From: Streptomyces formicae
GTDB lineage: Bacteria > Actinomycetota > Actinomycetes > Streptomycetales > Streptomycetaceae
Assembly: GCF_022647665.1 (NCBI RefSeq)
Contig: NZ_CP071872.1
Coordinates: 7,502,001-7,566,000, forward strand
DNA length: 64,000 nt
Direction of reading: 5' to 3'
Each line of letters begins with the position of its first letter. Within the stretch, counting starts at the first letter, position 1. Of the stretch, positions 26,348 to 34,836 are shown in pieces. Under the pieces are notes generated by a model, which was not told the origin of the DNA, searched no databases, and saw only the letters and a program-made list of their open reading frames with translations. The position numbers and the translations under genes are program-made.

Positions 26348-29300
26348 ATGGCCAGCAAGAACCAGGGGCGGCGAGGGCGGGGGCGGCCCGCCGCGCCTAG
26401 GCGACAGAGCGATCCGGGTAGCGAACCCGCTGGATCCCTGTGGGCGAAGACGCGCTCAGGTGCACGGGCCGGCCGCGGCTTCCACTATCAGGACGCCGTC
26501 GGAGCGTGGCTGTGCGGCCGCGTAATGTCCGGCGCTCTCGTTGTCGATCGCATCGTCCCGGAGGGGTTTGAGGACCTCTCCTGTGAAGGCCAGACGGCCT
26601 GGCACGTCCAGGTGAAGTCACGTCAGGAACGGGTCGGTGACTTCACCGCTTCCGACGTGGCTGAGCATCTCGTCACCATGGCCAAGGCGCACGCGAAGCG
26701 TGAACAGGCGGAAGTGACCGGTCGGCCGGTGCTCGTTCTTGAACGGCCGGTGAACGGCGCGTGGTTCACCCAATGGGGCCGTCCATTGTGTGATCTCTCG
26801 ACGGATCATCCGGTGCTGCGTGAACTCGACACGAAGGCTTCTCAGGCCGGTCTGAGTATGGAGGAGATCCACGCCTGGTGCGCCGCTGTCAGCCTCTACG
26901 TGCTGCCGTGGCGTATCGCGGCGGATGAGACCTGCACCGCAGTGATGCAACGATTCGGGCTGCTGCCGGCGGCAGCGGAGCCGGTCGTGCTGGCCTTGCG
27001 CGACGCAGTGGCGGGGAATGCTGACGCCAATGCGGAGACGAGCCTGGCGAAGGCGGCCGGGCTTAGCCGGACAAGCATCGAGCGCATCGGGCAGGAAGTT
27101 GCGGAAACCATCGATCGCGAGTCGCTGGAAGAGGCGCTGGCGGCAGGCATCTGCGAGCCCGTGGACTTCGACCGGCCGCTTCGGCCGGCCGGCTTCTACG
27201 AAGGCATCGATGTGCAGCCCGGCCACATCGCCGCCGGCCTGCCTGCTCCCAGGCCGACCCTGACTGGTCAGGTTGCGAAGGCGATCGACCGCGGGGAGAG
27301 CATCCTCGTCACTGGCCCGTCCGGGGTCGGCAAATCGACGGTGATGTGGACGGCCGCCTATGTGACCAGGCACGTCCTCTGGTATCGGGTCAGGCTCTTG
27401 AGGAACGAGGACATCCTCTCGCTGGTACGACTCGCCAGAGCGTTGAAGCCCTCGACGCGCTCACCGGTCGGATTCGTGGTGGACGGCATCGGGATCGGAG
27501 CGGCAGAGGCGTGGGACGCCCTGCACCGTGAACTCGCGCCGATTCCCGGCGTCCTGCTTCTGGGCTCGGCTCGGAGCGAGGACCTACTGCCGCTCCGAAG
27601 CCGAGCCGACTGCACCCAAATCACGGTCACGCTCGACGAGGATGTCGCCAAGCAGATCCACGCCGGACTGTCCGCATCCGGAGCCACGAAAGCTGCGCAC
27701 TGGCGGGAGGCGTACGAAGCCTCGGACGGGCTGACCTTGGAGTTCACACACCTCCTTACCCGCGGACGGCGGCTTTCGGATGTCCTGTCGGAGCAGGTCG
27801 ACCGGCGGGTGGCCGAAGGGCGGCAGGCGGAGATAGAGATCCTGGCCAGGATCTCGGTAGCCCATCGGTGGGGTGCGGACCTGTCGATCCGGGCACTCCA
27901 GCAGCAACTCGGCATCGGGGACGCGGACCTTCGAACAGCGCTGTCACGCCTGGTCGACGAGCATCTCGTCCACGAGCAGCTGGGACGCCTGTCCGGACTT
28001 CACCAACTGCGCTCCGGCAGGTTGTCCGATGCTGTGCATACGGTTCCGCCACCGATGCTGGACGAGACCGTCATCGCCGTGATGCGGATGCTGACGGACA
28101 CGCAGCTCCAGCCGTTCGTGGCGGGCGTCCTCAGCGAGCGCCCTGATCTGGACTTCGTCGTACTGGAGCAGATCACGGTCGAGCTCGGGCACAGGCCCGC
28201 GGTAGATGCGACCACCGGCGTCCTTCAGGCACTGCGGTTGGTCGACTTCACCCGGTGTGCCGCTGACTGGGCGCGGATCCTCGACCGGCACGAGGTGGCG
28301 CTTGCGCACCGTCGTACCCTCCTGCAATTCGCCGTGGTGGGTGGGGATCCGTTGCCCAACCTGAAACACGAGATCGCCGCGGCCACGGCCGAGATCGCAG
28401 CGTTTGGTCCGCTTGGCTCGCCGCTACGCGACGCGCTGGCCGAGCGTCTGGGCACGGCCGCGTTGGCGCGCGTCCTCGGGCAGTGCGGAGAGGTAGCCGA
28501 GGCTCAGCGGTTCCTGGCCGTGCTGGCCGGAATGGACCTGGATCTCACACGGTGGCCATCAATACTCGCGGACTCACCGTTCGGCCAACTGCTTGTCGAC
28601 TCATCAGTCGAGACGCTGGGAGACATCCTCACGACGACGCGCGCGGTGTCATTGACTCTGGCTACCGGCCTGCTGGAACTCGTGGGTGGGGAGGAGGCTG
28701 TCCTGACCAGACTCAGGGACCATTTCCCGTGGATCATCGAGACATCCGTCGTGGAGCGAGATGGTAGCCCGGTCGCGTACGCCCGCCTGCTACACGTGTC
28801 CGATCTGGCTCAGCCAGATGCGGAACAATCGATTCGGGCGTTCGGCCGGATCCTGCTCCGCTGCCTTCCGCGCTGCGAAGGCGTGGATGTCCAGAACCTG
28901 CTGCCCGGTGGAATCCCCCTGACCTTCGGTGACTTTACGGGTGGAATCAGCGGCCTGCAGCGCCAGTACGACCGTTCGCCTACCCAGGTGGCATGGACGC
29001 GCGCACAAGCCCTGATCGCCACGACTGCGGCCGGCACCGGCGACTGGACGAGTCGGACAGCTGCGGCAAGCACCATGCTCCCCATGCTGTACAAGTACTT
29101 GACGGACCTCACCCGGATCTGGTGCACCGCCCGCAGCCGCCCCCAGGACATCGCCAAGCTTCGTACGATGCAAGCGGCGCTGCAGGAGCAGGCCGCTGCG
29201 CTCTCACTGCCTGCCGACAGCACACCCCTGTCCGCGATGCCTGCCGACGACCCCGCTCCAGGCGGTGGGGTAGATCACCTACAACAGCTCGTAGACGGGA

Positions 29301-30385
29301 TCGCGGACAGTCTCACCCTAAGGATTGTCGACTCCGAGGAACACCGTGCACTCGCCTGCTACTCCCGAGACACCTTGAGAGACAGCGTGGCGCGCGTGCG
29401 GGACCAGGAACGCTGGCACCTGATCGGTCAGGAACCACCGATCGTCCTCGACCAGTTGGCGAAAACTCTTACCGACCTGCACGCCGTTCTCGCGGAATTG
29501 GTCTGGGGCACCCTGGGAACGAAGGCACTCAGGACCGAGGCACGATCCAGGCCATCCGCACAGGCACTTGCCCGGGCGGCAGACCTCGCCCGCAGGGCTG
29601 CTGACGCACGAGCGGGCGCCGTCCAGCACAAGCTCCAGGCCGACGCTGAGGCCGCAGGGCTCTCTGTTCAGCTCTACGCTCGGCCACTCTCTGACGCCGA
29701 CGCGACGGATTGGCCCGCCGTGGAGTTGGCGGTGGGCGTGGGTCTCGACGAGCTCACTCGATGGCCAGCAGCGCTGGAACAGCTGAGCACTCTGATGCGA
29801 CACGATCCCGTGTCGCAGGGCAACCGCAGTGCCGTCCTGCTCGTGCCCTTCGTCGAGGGCAGACCGATCAGGCTTCTCGCGCGCCAGTTCCAGACCACGT
29901 TGTGGCCGGGAATCGACCTCTTTGACGCCTGGAGCAGCGCACTTCCTGAGGCCCATCCGACCCCGCTCACCGATGCTGTCATCGATGCGCACCAGTCTCT
30001 CCAGTGTCTCTCCGGTCTGGCGCACCTGATGACTCTGCGAGAGCCCCACCCTCTGCACCAGAGCATCGCGGATCAAGCCGCAGGGCAGTTCCAGCAGGCG
30101 CACCGCGCCATCACGGAACTCCGCCCCGTGGACACGGTCATCGACGAGGTCGTGGACTTCCTCAACTCCCTCGCTCGTCGGGTGGAGAGCGAGTTCACCG
30201 AGGATGCAGCTCTCCGAGATTCGGGCGTAACGAACCTCGCTGTCGCCATCGCTCAAGGCATAACCGATCATCCAACGGACGACTACCAGCTGTTGGACGG
30301 CGTGACGACGGTCACCTTGCAATGGGACCTCGATCCCGACCGTGCGGCGCGGCTCCTCGCCGAACCCGATGGTGGAGCACCATGA
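26348..30385 (+). CDS. Cap4-like nuclease/STAND NTPase (Avs-like defence protein)
   Basis: This 1345-residue protein begins with a basic tail and then GRGFHYQDAVGAWL, EGFEDLSCEG and AWHVQVKSRQ (residues about 42-92). That is the Cap4/DUF4297-type nuclease pattern, with a Q-V-K at the PD-(D/E)XK centre. A P-loop, LVTGPSGVGKSTVMW, is at about 318-332, and a Walker B-like GFVVDGIGIG at about 373. The large helical C-terminus would be the sensor. This domain order is that of STAND NTPase anti-phage proteins (Avs), in which the N-terminal nuclease is the effector and the C-terminus senses a phage protein. The ATG at 26,348 lacks an obvious Shine-Dalgarno. Intact. Confidence 0.75.
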   Translation: MASKNQGRRGRGRPAAPRRQSDPGSEPAGSLWAKTRSGARAGRGFHYQDAVGAWLCGRVMSGALVVDRIVPEGFEDLSCEGQTAWHVQVKSRQERVGDFTASDVAEHLVTMAKAHAKREQAEVTGRPVLVLERPVNGAWFTQWGRPLCDLSTDHPVLRELDTKASQAGLSMEEIHAWCAAVSLYVLPWRIAADETCTAVMQRFGLLPAAAEPVVLALRDAVAGNADANAETSLAKAAGLSRTSIERIGQEVAETIDRESLEEALAAGICEPVDFDRPLRPAGFYEGIDVQPGHIAAGLPAPRPTLTGQVAKAIDRGESILVTGPSGVGKSTVMWTAAYVTRHVLWYRVRLLRNEDILSLVRLARALKPSTRSPVGFVVDGIGIGAAEAWDALHRELAPIPGVLLLGSARSEDLLPLRSRADCTQITVTLDEDVAKQIHAGLSASGATKAAHWREAYEASDGLTLEFTHLLTRGRRLSDVLSEQVDRRVAEGRQAEIEILARISVAHRWGADLSIRALQQQLGIGDADLRTALSRLVDEHLVHEQLGRLSGLHQLRSGRLSDAVHTVPPPMLDETVIAVMRMLTDTQLQPFVAGVLSERPDLDFVVLEQITVELGHRPAVDATTGVLQALRLVDFTRCAADWARILDRHEVALAHRRTLLQFAVVGGDPLPNLKHEIAAATAEIAAFGPLGSPLRDALAERLGTAALARVLGQCGEVAEAQRFLAVLAGMDLDLTRWPSILADSPFGQLLVDSSVETLGDILTTTRAVSLTLATGLLELVGGEEAVLTRLRDHFPWIIETSVVERDGSPVAYARLLHVSDLAQPDAEQSIRAFGRILLRCLPRCEGVDVQNLLPGGIPLTFGDFTGGISGLQRQYDRSPTQVAWTRAQALIATTAAGTGDWTSRTAAASTMLPMLYKYLTDLTRIWCTARSRPQDIAKLRTMQAALQEQAAALSLPADSTPLSAMPADDPAPGGGVDHLQQLVDGIADSLTLRIVDSEEHRALACYSRDTLRDSVARVRDQERWHLIGQEPPIVLDQLAKTLTDLHAVLAELVWGTLGTKALRTEARSRPSAQALARAADLARRAADARAGAVQHKLQADAEAAGLSVQLYARPLSDADATDWPAVELAVGVGLDELTRWPAALEQLSTLMRHDPVSQGNRSAVLLVPFVEGRPIRLLARQFQTTLWPGIDLFDAWSSALPEAHPTPLTDAVIDAHQSLQCLSGLAHLMTLREPHPLHQSIADQAAGQFQQAHRAITELRPVDTVIDEVVDFLNSLARRVESEFTEDAALRDSGVTNLAVAIAQGITDHPTDDYQLLDGVTTVTLQWDLDPDRAARLLAEPDGGAP

Positions 30386-30507
30386 ATCGGAAACTGCCCC
30401 AATGCTTGTCGGCCACGACGACATCGCGCTGGGTCAATGCCCTACCCATGTCGATCCAAGAAGCATGTACCCAGCTCTACTGCGGTGTTAGATCACCATC
30501 GAGGTGA
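30382..30507 (+). CDS. Possible small ORF linking the STAND and exonuclease-like genes
   Basis: An ATG that overlaps the STAND stop (ATGA) opens a 41-residue frame ending at 30,507, five bases before the next GTG. The overlap suggests coupling, but the content gives no recognisable feature, and no ribosome site other than the termination overlap is seen. It may be only spacer. Confidence 0.22.
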   Translation: MNRKLPQCLSATTTSRWVNALPMSIQEACTQLYCGVRSPSR

Positions 30508-30511
30508 GGCA

Positions 30512-31552
30512 GTGAACAGTCCGGTACGGACTAACCAATACGCAGGCCGCTGCGCTCGGTGCGGCGCGGACGTCGTGGCCGAGGCCGGCGTGCTGCTCCG
30601 CAGCGTGTGGGGCGGCTGGGTGGTCTACCACCCGGCTCATGCACCGACACCCGACACGGACGGCACCACGTCGGATGCCTCCGCAATGCGCTCCAACCAG
30701 AGAGACGGGGAGTGCGAGGTCTGCGGCTCGATCGTTCCGGCAGGGCTCGGAGTGCTCGTGACCACCGGCTTCGGCGGATGGGACGTCTACCACCGCGAAC
30801 ACGTCCGTGAGCCCGCGCCGCCGCCCCGCCGTCACCACCCGGGCTGGCACCGACGCCGTCTCATGGCCCTGGACATCGCGACCACTGGCAACCGCTACGG
30901 CGTCGACCGCATTCTCGGCGCGGCCGTGCGCATCACCGACGGAACGGACCGGTCCTGGCTCATCGACCCTGGTCCCGGTCCGATGTCCGTCGCACCTCGC
31001 AAGAATCACAGCATTTCGGTGGAGCACGCACGTACCTGCGGGGAGCCTGCCTCCCAGGCACTGGAAGAACTGGCGACCGCGTTAGCCGAGCATTTGGCAG
31101 CCAAGGAACCACTGGTGGTCTGGCACGCTCCGTTCGTGCTCACCACGTTGGAGACCGAACTGCTCCGGCACGGACTCACGCCATTGTCCAATCGCCTGGC
31201 CAACGGCTTGTCACCAATCTGCGACCCGCTCGTCCTGGACCGCCACGCCGAACCCTTCCGCCCCGGTGGGCGCGCCCTGGAAGCGGTCGCCGAGTGGTAC
31301 GGCATCCCGCACGAACGCCCCGGTGATCCCTCCTGTGACGCCGAGACCACACTCGTCCTCGCGCAGGTGATCGCGGCCTGTCATCCCGCCATCGGACGCT
31401 TGTCCCGCCCCGCGCTCCACCGAGAACAGGTGCGCTGGCACGAGCAGTACGTACAGGAGGCCGAGGCTCGACGCCCCGACACGAACAGGGACCATCTTTG
31501 GCCCCTGGAAACGGTCCAGGTGCTGGCCTGGAAGGAACACGATCCCGCCTGA
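30512..31552 (+). CDS. Two-zinc-finger protein with a degenerate DnaQ-like exonuclease fold
   Basis: The 346-residue protein has two tandem zinc-ribbon-like repeats: CARCGADVVAEAGVLLRS with a following YHPAH, and CEVCGSIVPAGLGVLVTT with YHREH (residues about 14-100). A DEDD exonuclease-like domain follows: LMALDIATTGNRYGVDRILG (about 118), VVWHAPFVLTTLETELLRHG (about 206) and CDAETTLVLAQVI (about 280). Active relatives have D-x-E in the first motif and F-D in the second. Here these read D-I-A and F-V, so two of four metal ligands are missing. It may bind nucleic acid without cutting. GTG 30,512 has GAGG upstream. It is the last gene before the att site and probably part of the defence block. 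Confidence 0.7.
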   Translation: MNSPVRTNQYAGRCARCGADVVAEAGVLLRSVWGGWVVYHPAHAPTPDTDGTTSDASAMRSNQRDGECEVCGSIVPAGLGVLVTTGFGGWDVYHREHVREPAPPPRRHHPGWHRRRLMALDIATTGNRYGVDRILGAAVRITDGTDRSWLIDPGPGPMSVAPRKNHSISVEHARTCGEPASQALEELATALAEHLAAKEPLVVWHAPFVLTTLETELLRHGLTPLSNRLANGLSPICDPLVLDRHAEPFRPGGRALEAVAEWYGIPHERPGDPSCDAETTLVLAQVIAACHPAIGRLSRPALHREQVRWHEQYVQEAEARRPDTNRDHLWPLETVQVLAWKEHDPA

Positions 31553-31711
31553 TGCACGGCAGCCCAATGCCTCCTCCGACCATCACCGCGCGACCGCAAA
31601 CCTCAATCGCAGGTGCCGCCCAGTTGTTCCTCCGGGCCCCGGCAGCGCGTCGATGGCGGCCAAGACATGCCCCTCGGCCGTCGCCGAGACAGCGAGCCCC
31701 CATACCTCTTT

Positions 31712-31850
31712 CATGCGTGCGCGATGCGTGAGCGGACGGTCCGACACAAAGTGTCACGAGCGGGATTGAGTACGAATCCGGGTGGCGCTGACCAGGCACG
31801 ACAGCACCACGCGGCAGGCTCGGGCACTACCCGGCAAGGATTCGATCCCA
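31712..31850 (+). repeat. Diverged direct repeat, copy B, flanking the att site
   Basis: This shares ordered blocks with 21,904-22,045 (see copy A). It runs directly into the tRNA 3' fragment. Between the shared blocks the copies differ by substitutions and small indels, so the duplication is not recent. Confidence 0.7.
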
Positions 31851-31893
31851 CTCCTAAAGCGGGTGTCGCAGGTTCGAATCCTGCCGGGGGCAC
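31851..31893 (+). other. tRNA 3' fragment, probable attachment site
   Basis: The sequence has a perfect T-arm: GCAGG, loop TTCGAAT, CCTGC (31,868-31,884). It is followed by the acceptor half CGGGGGC and A/C, preceded by a variable region and CTCCTAAAGCGGG, which would be the anticodon loop (possibly CCT, Arg) and 3' stem. The matching 5' anticodon stem and D-arm are absent just upstream. That is what one sees when an element has integrated at the tRNA 3' end and leaves this half as att. The rest of the tRNA gene should be at the other end, left of this window. Confidence 0.7.
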
Positions 31894-31930
31894 AGAGAAA
31901 CACCAGGTCAGAGCCCGTTCTGACGTGACG

Positions 31931-31961
31931 AAGGCCCTCCGTGAAGATCATGGAGGGCCTT
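31931..31961 (+). terminator. Rho-independent terminator downstream of the tRNA fragment
   Basis: AAGGCCCTCC pairs with GGAGGGCCTT across an 11-base loop, and TT follows. Placed 38 bases after the tRNA 3' end, it is the natural terminator of the original tRNA gene. Confidence 0.75.
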
Positions 31962-32170
31962 TTCACGCCCGATGGGAACCCTCTGGGAACCAGCCGTCAG
32001 GCAGCCGTCTCCCCGGGGGCGTCGCTGGGAACAGCGGGGTCTGGGTCCGGTTGAGTTCGCGCCCTCACAGCTGGCGCTCTCAGCGATCTTCAGTTCCCTT
32101 CGCTCTTCTCATGAAGTCGAGCCCCGTGCAACGAAGGTTCAATCAGTGTCCATTCTTTTGCTGTGAATCA

Positions 32171-32581
32171 GTGGACCTTCGACTGCTGCAGTTCTGTGTC
32201 AACTCTTGCAAGGATCAAGGCCAGAGATTCCTGCTCCTTAACTACGGTGAGGCCAAGAGCCTGCTCCGCGAGGCGATCCAGCTGGTCGAGCAGGGCCTGG
32301 TGATGGAGGGCGGCGGAAGCCCGGACGCGGCCATCGCCCTCCATCACCAGGCCCTGCTCCAGCACCAGTTGCTGTCGCCGATCACCGAACCCAGCTACGA
32401 CTGGCAGGAGATGGACATTCGCAGCCGCCTGGGTCGCGCCTACGTGGCGACGGGCCGTATCAGCGAGGCGCGCAGGCAGTTCCAGGCCGTACTCGACGTG
32501 CACCGCGCCCGCGCGGACCGCGCCGAGCGCGCCGAGCGTGCAGCGGCGACCCAGGTACTCACGGACGGCGGAGCCCGGTAG
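32171..32581 (+). CDS. Short TPR-like protein, possibly a remnant
   Basis: The open frame from GTG 32,171 gives 136 residues, mostly helical. A TPR-like segment runs DIRSRLGRAYVATGRISEAR and RQFQAVLDVHRAR, and the tail is Arg/Ala-rich. The frame is open far upstream, but the DNA there is the att boundary. A perfect 24-base inverted repeat lies inside, so the N-terminal half may have arisen by inverted duplication of the C-terminal half. It is probably a truncated remnant of a longer TPR protein cut by element insertion. Confidence that it is expressed is low. Confidence 0.4.
   Translation: MDLRLLQFCVNSCKDQGQRFLLLNYGEAKSLLREAIQLVEQGLVMEGGGSPDAAIALHHQALLQHQLLSPITEPSYDWQEMDIRSRLGRAYVATGRISEARRQFQAVLDVHRARADRAERAERAAATQVLTDGGAR
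32288..32359 (+). repeat. Perfect 24-bp inverted repeat with a 24-base spacer
   Basis: The arms are 32,288-32,311 and 32,336-32,359 (GAGCAGGGCCTGG at the start of the left arm, CCAGGCCCTGCTC at the end of the right). Beyond the arms imperfect symmetry continues for roughly ten bases on each side. It lies within the TPR-like ORF, not at a gene end, so it does not look like a terminator. Confidence 0.85.
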
Positions 32582-32888
32582 AGGGAGCCACGGAAGCCGG
32601 CGATCCGGCTGCCGGCACGGAGTCCTGCGCGGTCACGGTGGATGTCACCGCCGACGAGGCCGGGGCCTGCATCACCCCCCATCGGCGCACCCGGCACGCC
32701 CGCCGCCCTGGGCCGTACCGGTCATTTTTCCGAGCCGTTCGGGGGAAGCCGCCGTTCGCCCCGGCGCGTCGTGGGTCGGGCGGGGCACCGGTGAGTGGAG
32801 AGCGTGGGCGCTCAATGTGCCCGTGCGGGAGAACGAGAGCGGGGCAGGACCGTCGGGCGTGCCCCCGTACAGAGACGGGAGTGGCTGG
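32582..32888. other. Intergenic region before the beta-helix gene
   Basis: No credible gene, RNA or strong repeat was seen. It presumably holds the promoter of the downstream secreted protein. Confidence 0.5.
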
Positions 32889-33839
32889 ATGCTCGAGCGA
32901 GCAGCCCGGACGGTGCCGCGCCGGTGGGCGTTGGCGGCGACGGCGGTGACAGCGGCGGCGACGGTTGGGGTGACGGCAGGGGCGGTCGGGACGGCGGGGG
33001 CGGACCCGGCCGGATCGACGGCCCGGACCATGGCCGGATCGATCGTGGTGGATTGCACGCGCAACCCCACGGCCCTGCAGCGGGCGATCGACAGCGCCGT
33101 GACGAAGTCGGAGCTCAAGGTGAGAGGGACCTGCATCGGGCCCTTCACCATCGACAAGAGCCTGTCCCTGATCGGCGACAAGCAGGCGGTCCTGGACGGG
33201 AACTTCCAGGGGCCGACCGTGACCGTCAACGGAGGTGGCTCCCTGGTCCTGCTGAAGAAGCTGACCATCACCAACGGCGCCGGTAACGCCACCGACCCGG
33301 CAGGGCTGGGCGGCGGCATCCTCAACAACAACGGCAACGTGACCCTGAGCGACTCCACGGTGCGTCACAACACCGCCGGGTCGGGCGGCGGCATCGCGAA
33401 CAACGACGACAACCCCGCCGACGCCTTCACGGCCACGGTGAACGTGATCCGCTCCACGGTGAGGCACAACACCGCGACGGAACGCGGCGGAGGCATCTTC
33501 AACAACAACGGCACGGTGACGCTGTCCCGCTCCACCGTGCGCCACAACATCTCCGTCGACGGCGGCGGCATCTACAACGACGGCAACGCGGTGGCGCTCG
33601 CCGACTCCAAGGTGTTCCGCAACGGCGCCACCCAACGCGGCGGAGGCATCTTCAACAACGCCGGGACCACGACGCTGATCCGCTCCGAAGTGGAGCGCAA
33701 CACCGCGGGCGCCGGTCTCGGCAGCGGTGGCGGCATCTTCGAGGCGGGCGGCTCGGTGACGCTGAACAAGACCAAGGTGCGCCAGAACCACCCGGACAAC
33801 TGCGCCCCGGCAGGCACCGTCCCCGACTGCATCGGCTGA
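32889..33839 (+). CDS. Secreted right-handed parallel beta-helix protein
   Basis: The 316-residue protein has a signal peptide: ARTVPRRWALAATAVTAAAT then an alanine-rich core ending near GTAGADPAG. After the signal come at least five repeats of about 30-40 residues with GGGI(L/F)NN-x-G-x-VTLSxSTVRHN. That is the pattern of polymorphic/right-handed beta-helix surface proteins. Two Cys in the N-terminal part and two at the C-terminus (DNCAPAGTVPDC) may form disulfides. No catalytic residues of pectate lyases are apparent. ATG 32,889 has GGGAG upstream. It is most likely an extracellular adhesin-like or polysaccharide-binding protein of unknown target. Confidence 0.78.
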   Translation: MLERAARTVPRRWALAATAVTAAATVGVTAGAVGTAGADPAGSTARTMAGSIVVDCTRNPTALQRAIDSAVTKSELKVRGTCIGPFTIDKSLSLIGDKQAVLDGNFQGPTVTVNGGGSLVLLKKLTITNGAGNATDPAGLGGGILNNNGNVTLSDSTVRHNTAGSGGGIANNDDNPADAFTATVNVIRSTVRHNTATERGGGIFNNNGTVTLSRSTVRHNISVDGGGIYNDGNAVALADSKVFRNGATQRGGGIFNNAGTTTLIRSEVERNTAGAGLGSGGGIFEAGGSVTLNKTKVRQNHPDNCAPAGTVPDCIG

Positions 33840-33867
33840 CGCCCGCGCGTCGCGTGGCAGGGGGCGC

Positions 33868-34728
33868 TCAGGCCCGGCACACCAGCAGCATCTGTGCCGC
33901 CGCATGATGCGCCCCCACCCGCGCCGCCCTCCCCCAGTCGCGCCCGCGGTCGACCAGCTGCACCGCGAAGGTCGTACCGCCCTTGACCGGGTAGCTGCCT
34001 ACGGGGACCAGCTCGCCGCGGTGGGCGGTCTGTCGGACGCCGAAGGCGGTGTACGCCGAGCCGGGGTCGTCCGGGTCGGCGAGGACGCGGTAGACGGTGG
34101 GGTCGCCGGCGGCGTCGGTGGCGTGGGTGGTGCGCGGGACGAAGACCGCGAGGGAGCAGTGCGCGTAGCGCGCGTCGAGGTCCCAGATCCAGGTCGCCGT
34201 GGAGCCCCGGTCGTGCTCGGGGCTGCCGGACATGGGGACGGCGGAGAAGCTGCCGTCGCAGCCGTCGTCGCGCCGGCCGCCGGAGGGGACGGTGTACCAG
34301 GCGGCGCGGCCGTTCTCGAAGCGCCCCGTCTCGCGGTACCGGCCCGTCGGACAGCCCGGGCCCGCCCACTCCTCGAAGCCCTGGCCGCCGTCGCCGTCGT
34401 CCGGGTCGGGCAGCGACGTCGGGCCGACCCGCGTCGGTATGCCCCCGCCCGCGACGTCGTCGTCGGCCCGCGCCTCGCCGCCGGCGTCCGAGCCGGTGAG
34501 CAGCGCGACGGCGGCCACGAAGCAGCCCAGGACGACCACGACTCCGCCGGCCAGCAGGCTCTTGCGGGCTCTGGACAGCGTCGAGATGCGGCCCGCGAGC
34601 GTCTCCCGCGCGATCCATGAGCCGGCGGAACTGCCCAGGCTGCCGCCCCGCACCACGTGTCCGCAGTCGGGGCAGCTCATACCCGGCAGCGGGCCTCGCC
34701 TTTCACTGCCGCAACGTTCGCACGCCAT
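33868..34728 (-). CDS. Zinc-ribbon membrane-anchored protein
   Basis: The 286-residue protein starts with a zinc ribbon (CERCGSERR and CPDCGH, residues 3-23). One membrane helix follows (about residues 59-77), then an extracytoplasmic domain that begins with an acidic linker. The domain has Cys at GPGCPTGRY, DDGCDGSF and YAHCSL. I do not recognise a family. The topology suggests a cytoplasmic zinc ribbon with an external sensing or binding domain. It is followed by the stop of the beta-helix gene in convergent orientation and precedes nothing obviously linked. Confidence 0.65.
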   Translation of the reverse strand: MACERCGSERRGPLPGMSCPDCGHVVRGGSLGSSAGSWIARETLAGRISTLSRARKSLLAGGVVVVLGCFVAAVALLTGSDAGGEARADDDVAGGGIPTRVGPTSLPDPDDGDGGQGFEEWAGPGCPTGRYRETGRFENGRAAWYTVPSGGRRDDGCDGSFSAVPMSGSPEHDRGSTATWIWDLDARYAHCSLAVFVPRTTHATDAAGDPTVYRVLADPDDPGSAYTAFGVRQTAHRGELVPVGSYPVKGGTTFAVQLVDRGRDWGRAARVGAHHAAAQMLLVCRA

Positions 34729-34836
34729 ACCAGCTCACTATGCAGCAACCCCAGCCGTCACGGGGGCGAACACCGAGACCACGACCCGCCGCCAGGTGTC
34801 GCCAGGAGTCGTCAGGTGTTGCCAGGTATCGCCGGG

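Larger units (their letters stand above)
31553..32170. other. Element boundary region
   Basis: This 618-base stretch contains no credible gene. It holds the att-flank repeat, the tRNA 3' fragment and a terminator, listed separately. A site-specific integrase gene, expected next to such an att site, is not present here. Confidence 0.6.

Noticed and set aside
32582..33905. A 448-residue minus-strand frame opposite the beta-helix protein
   Set aside because: Mirror of the Gly/Asn repeats; no independent start or motif.
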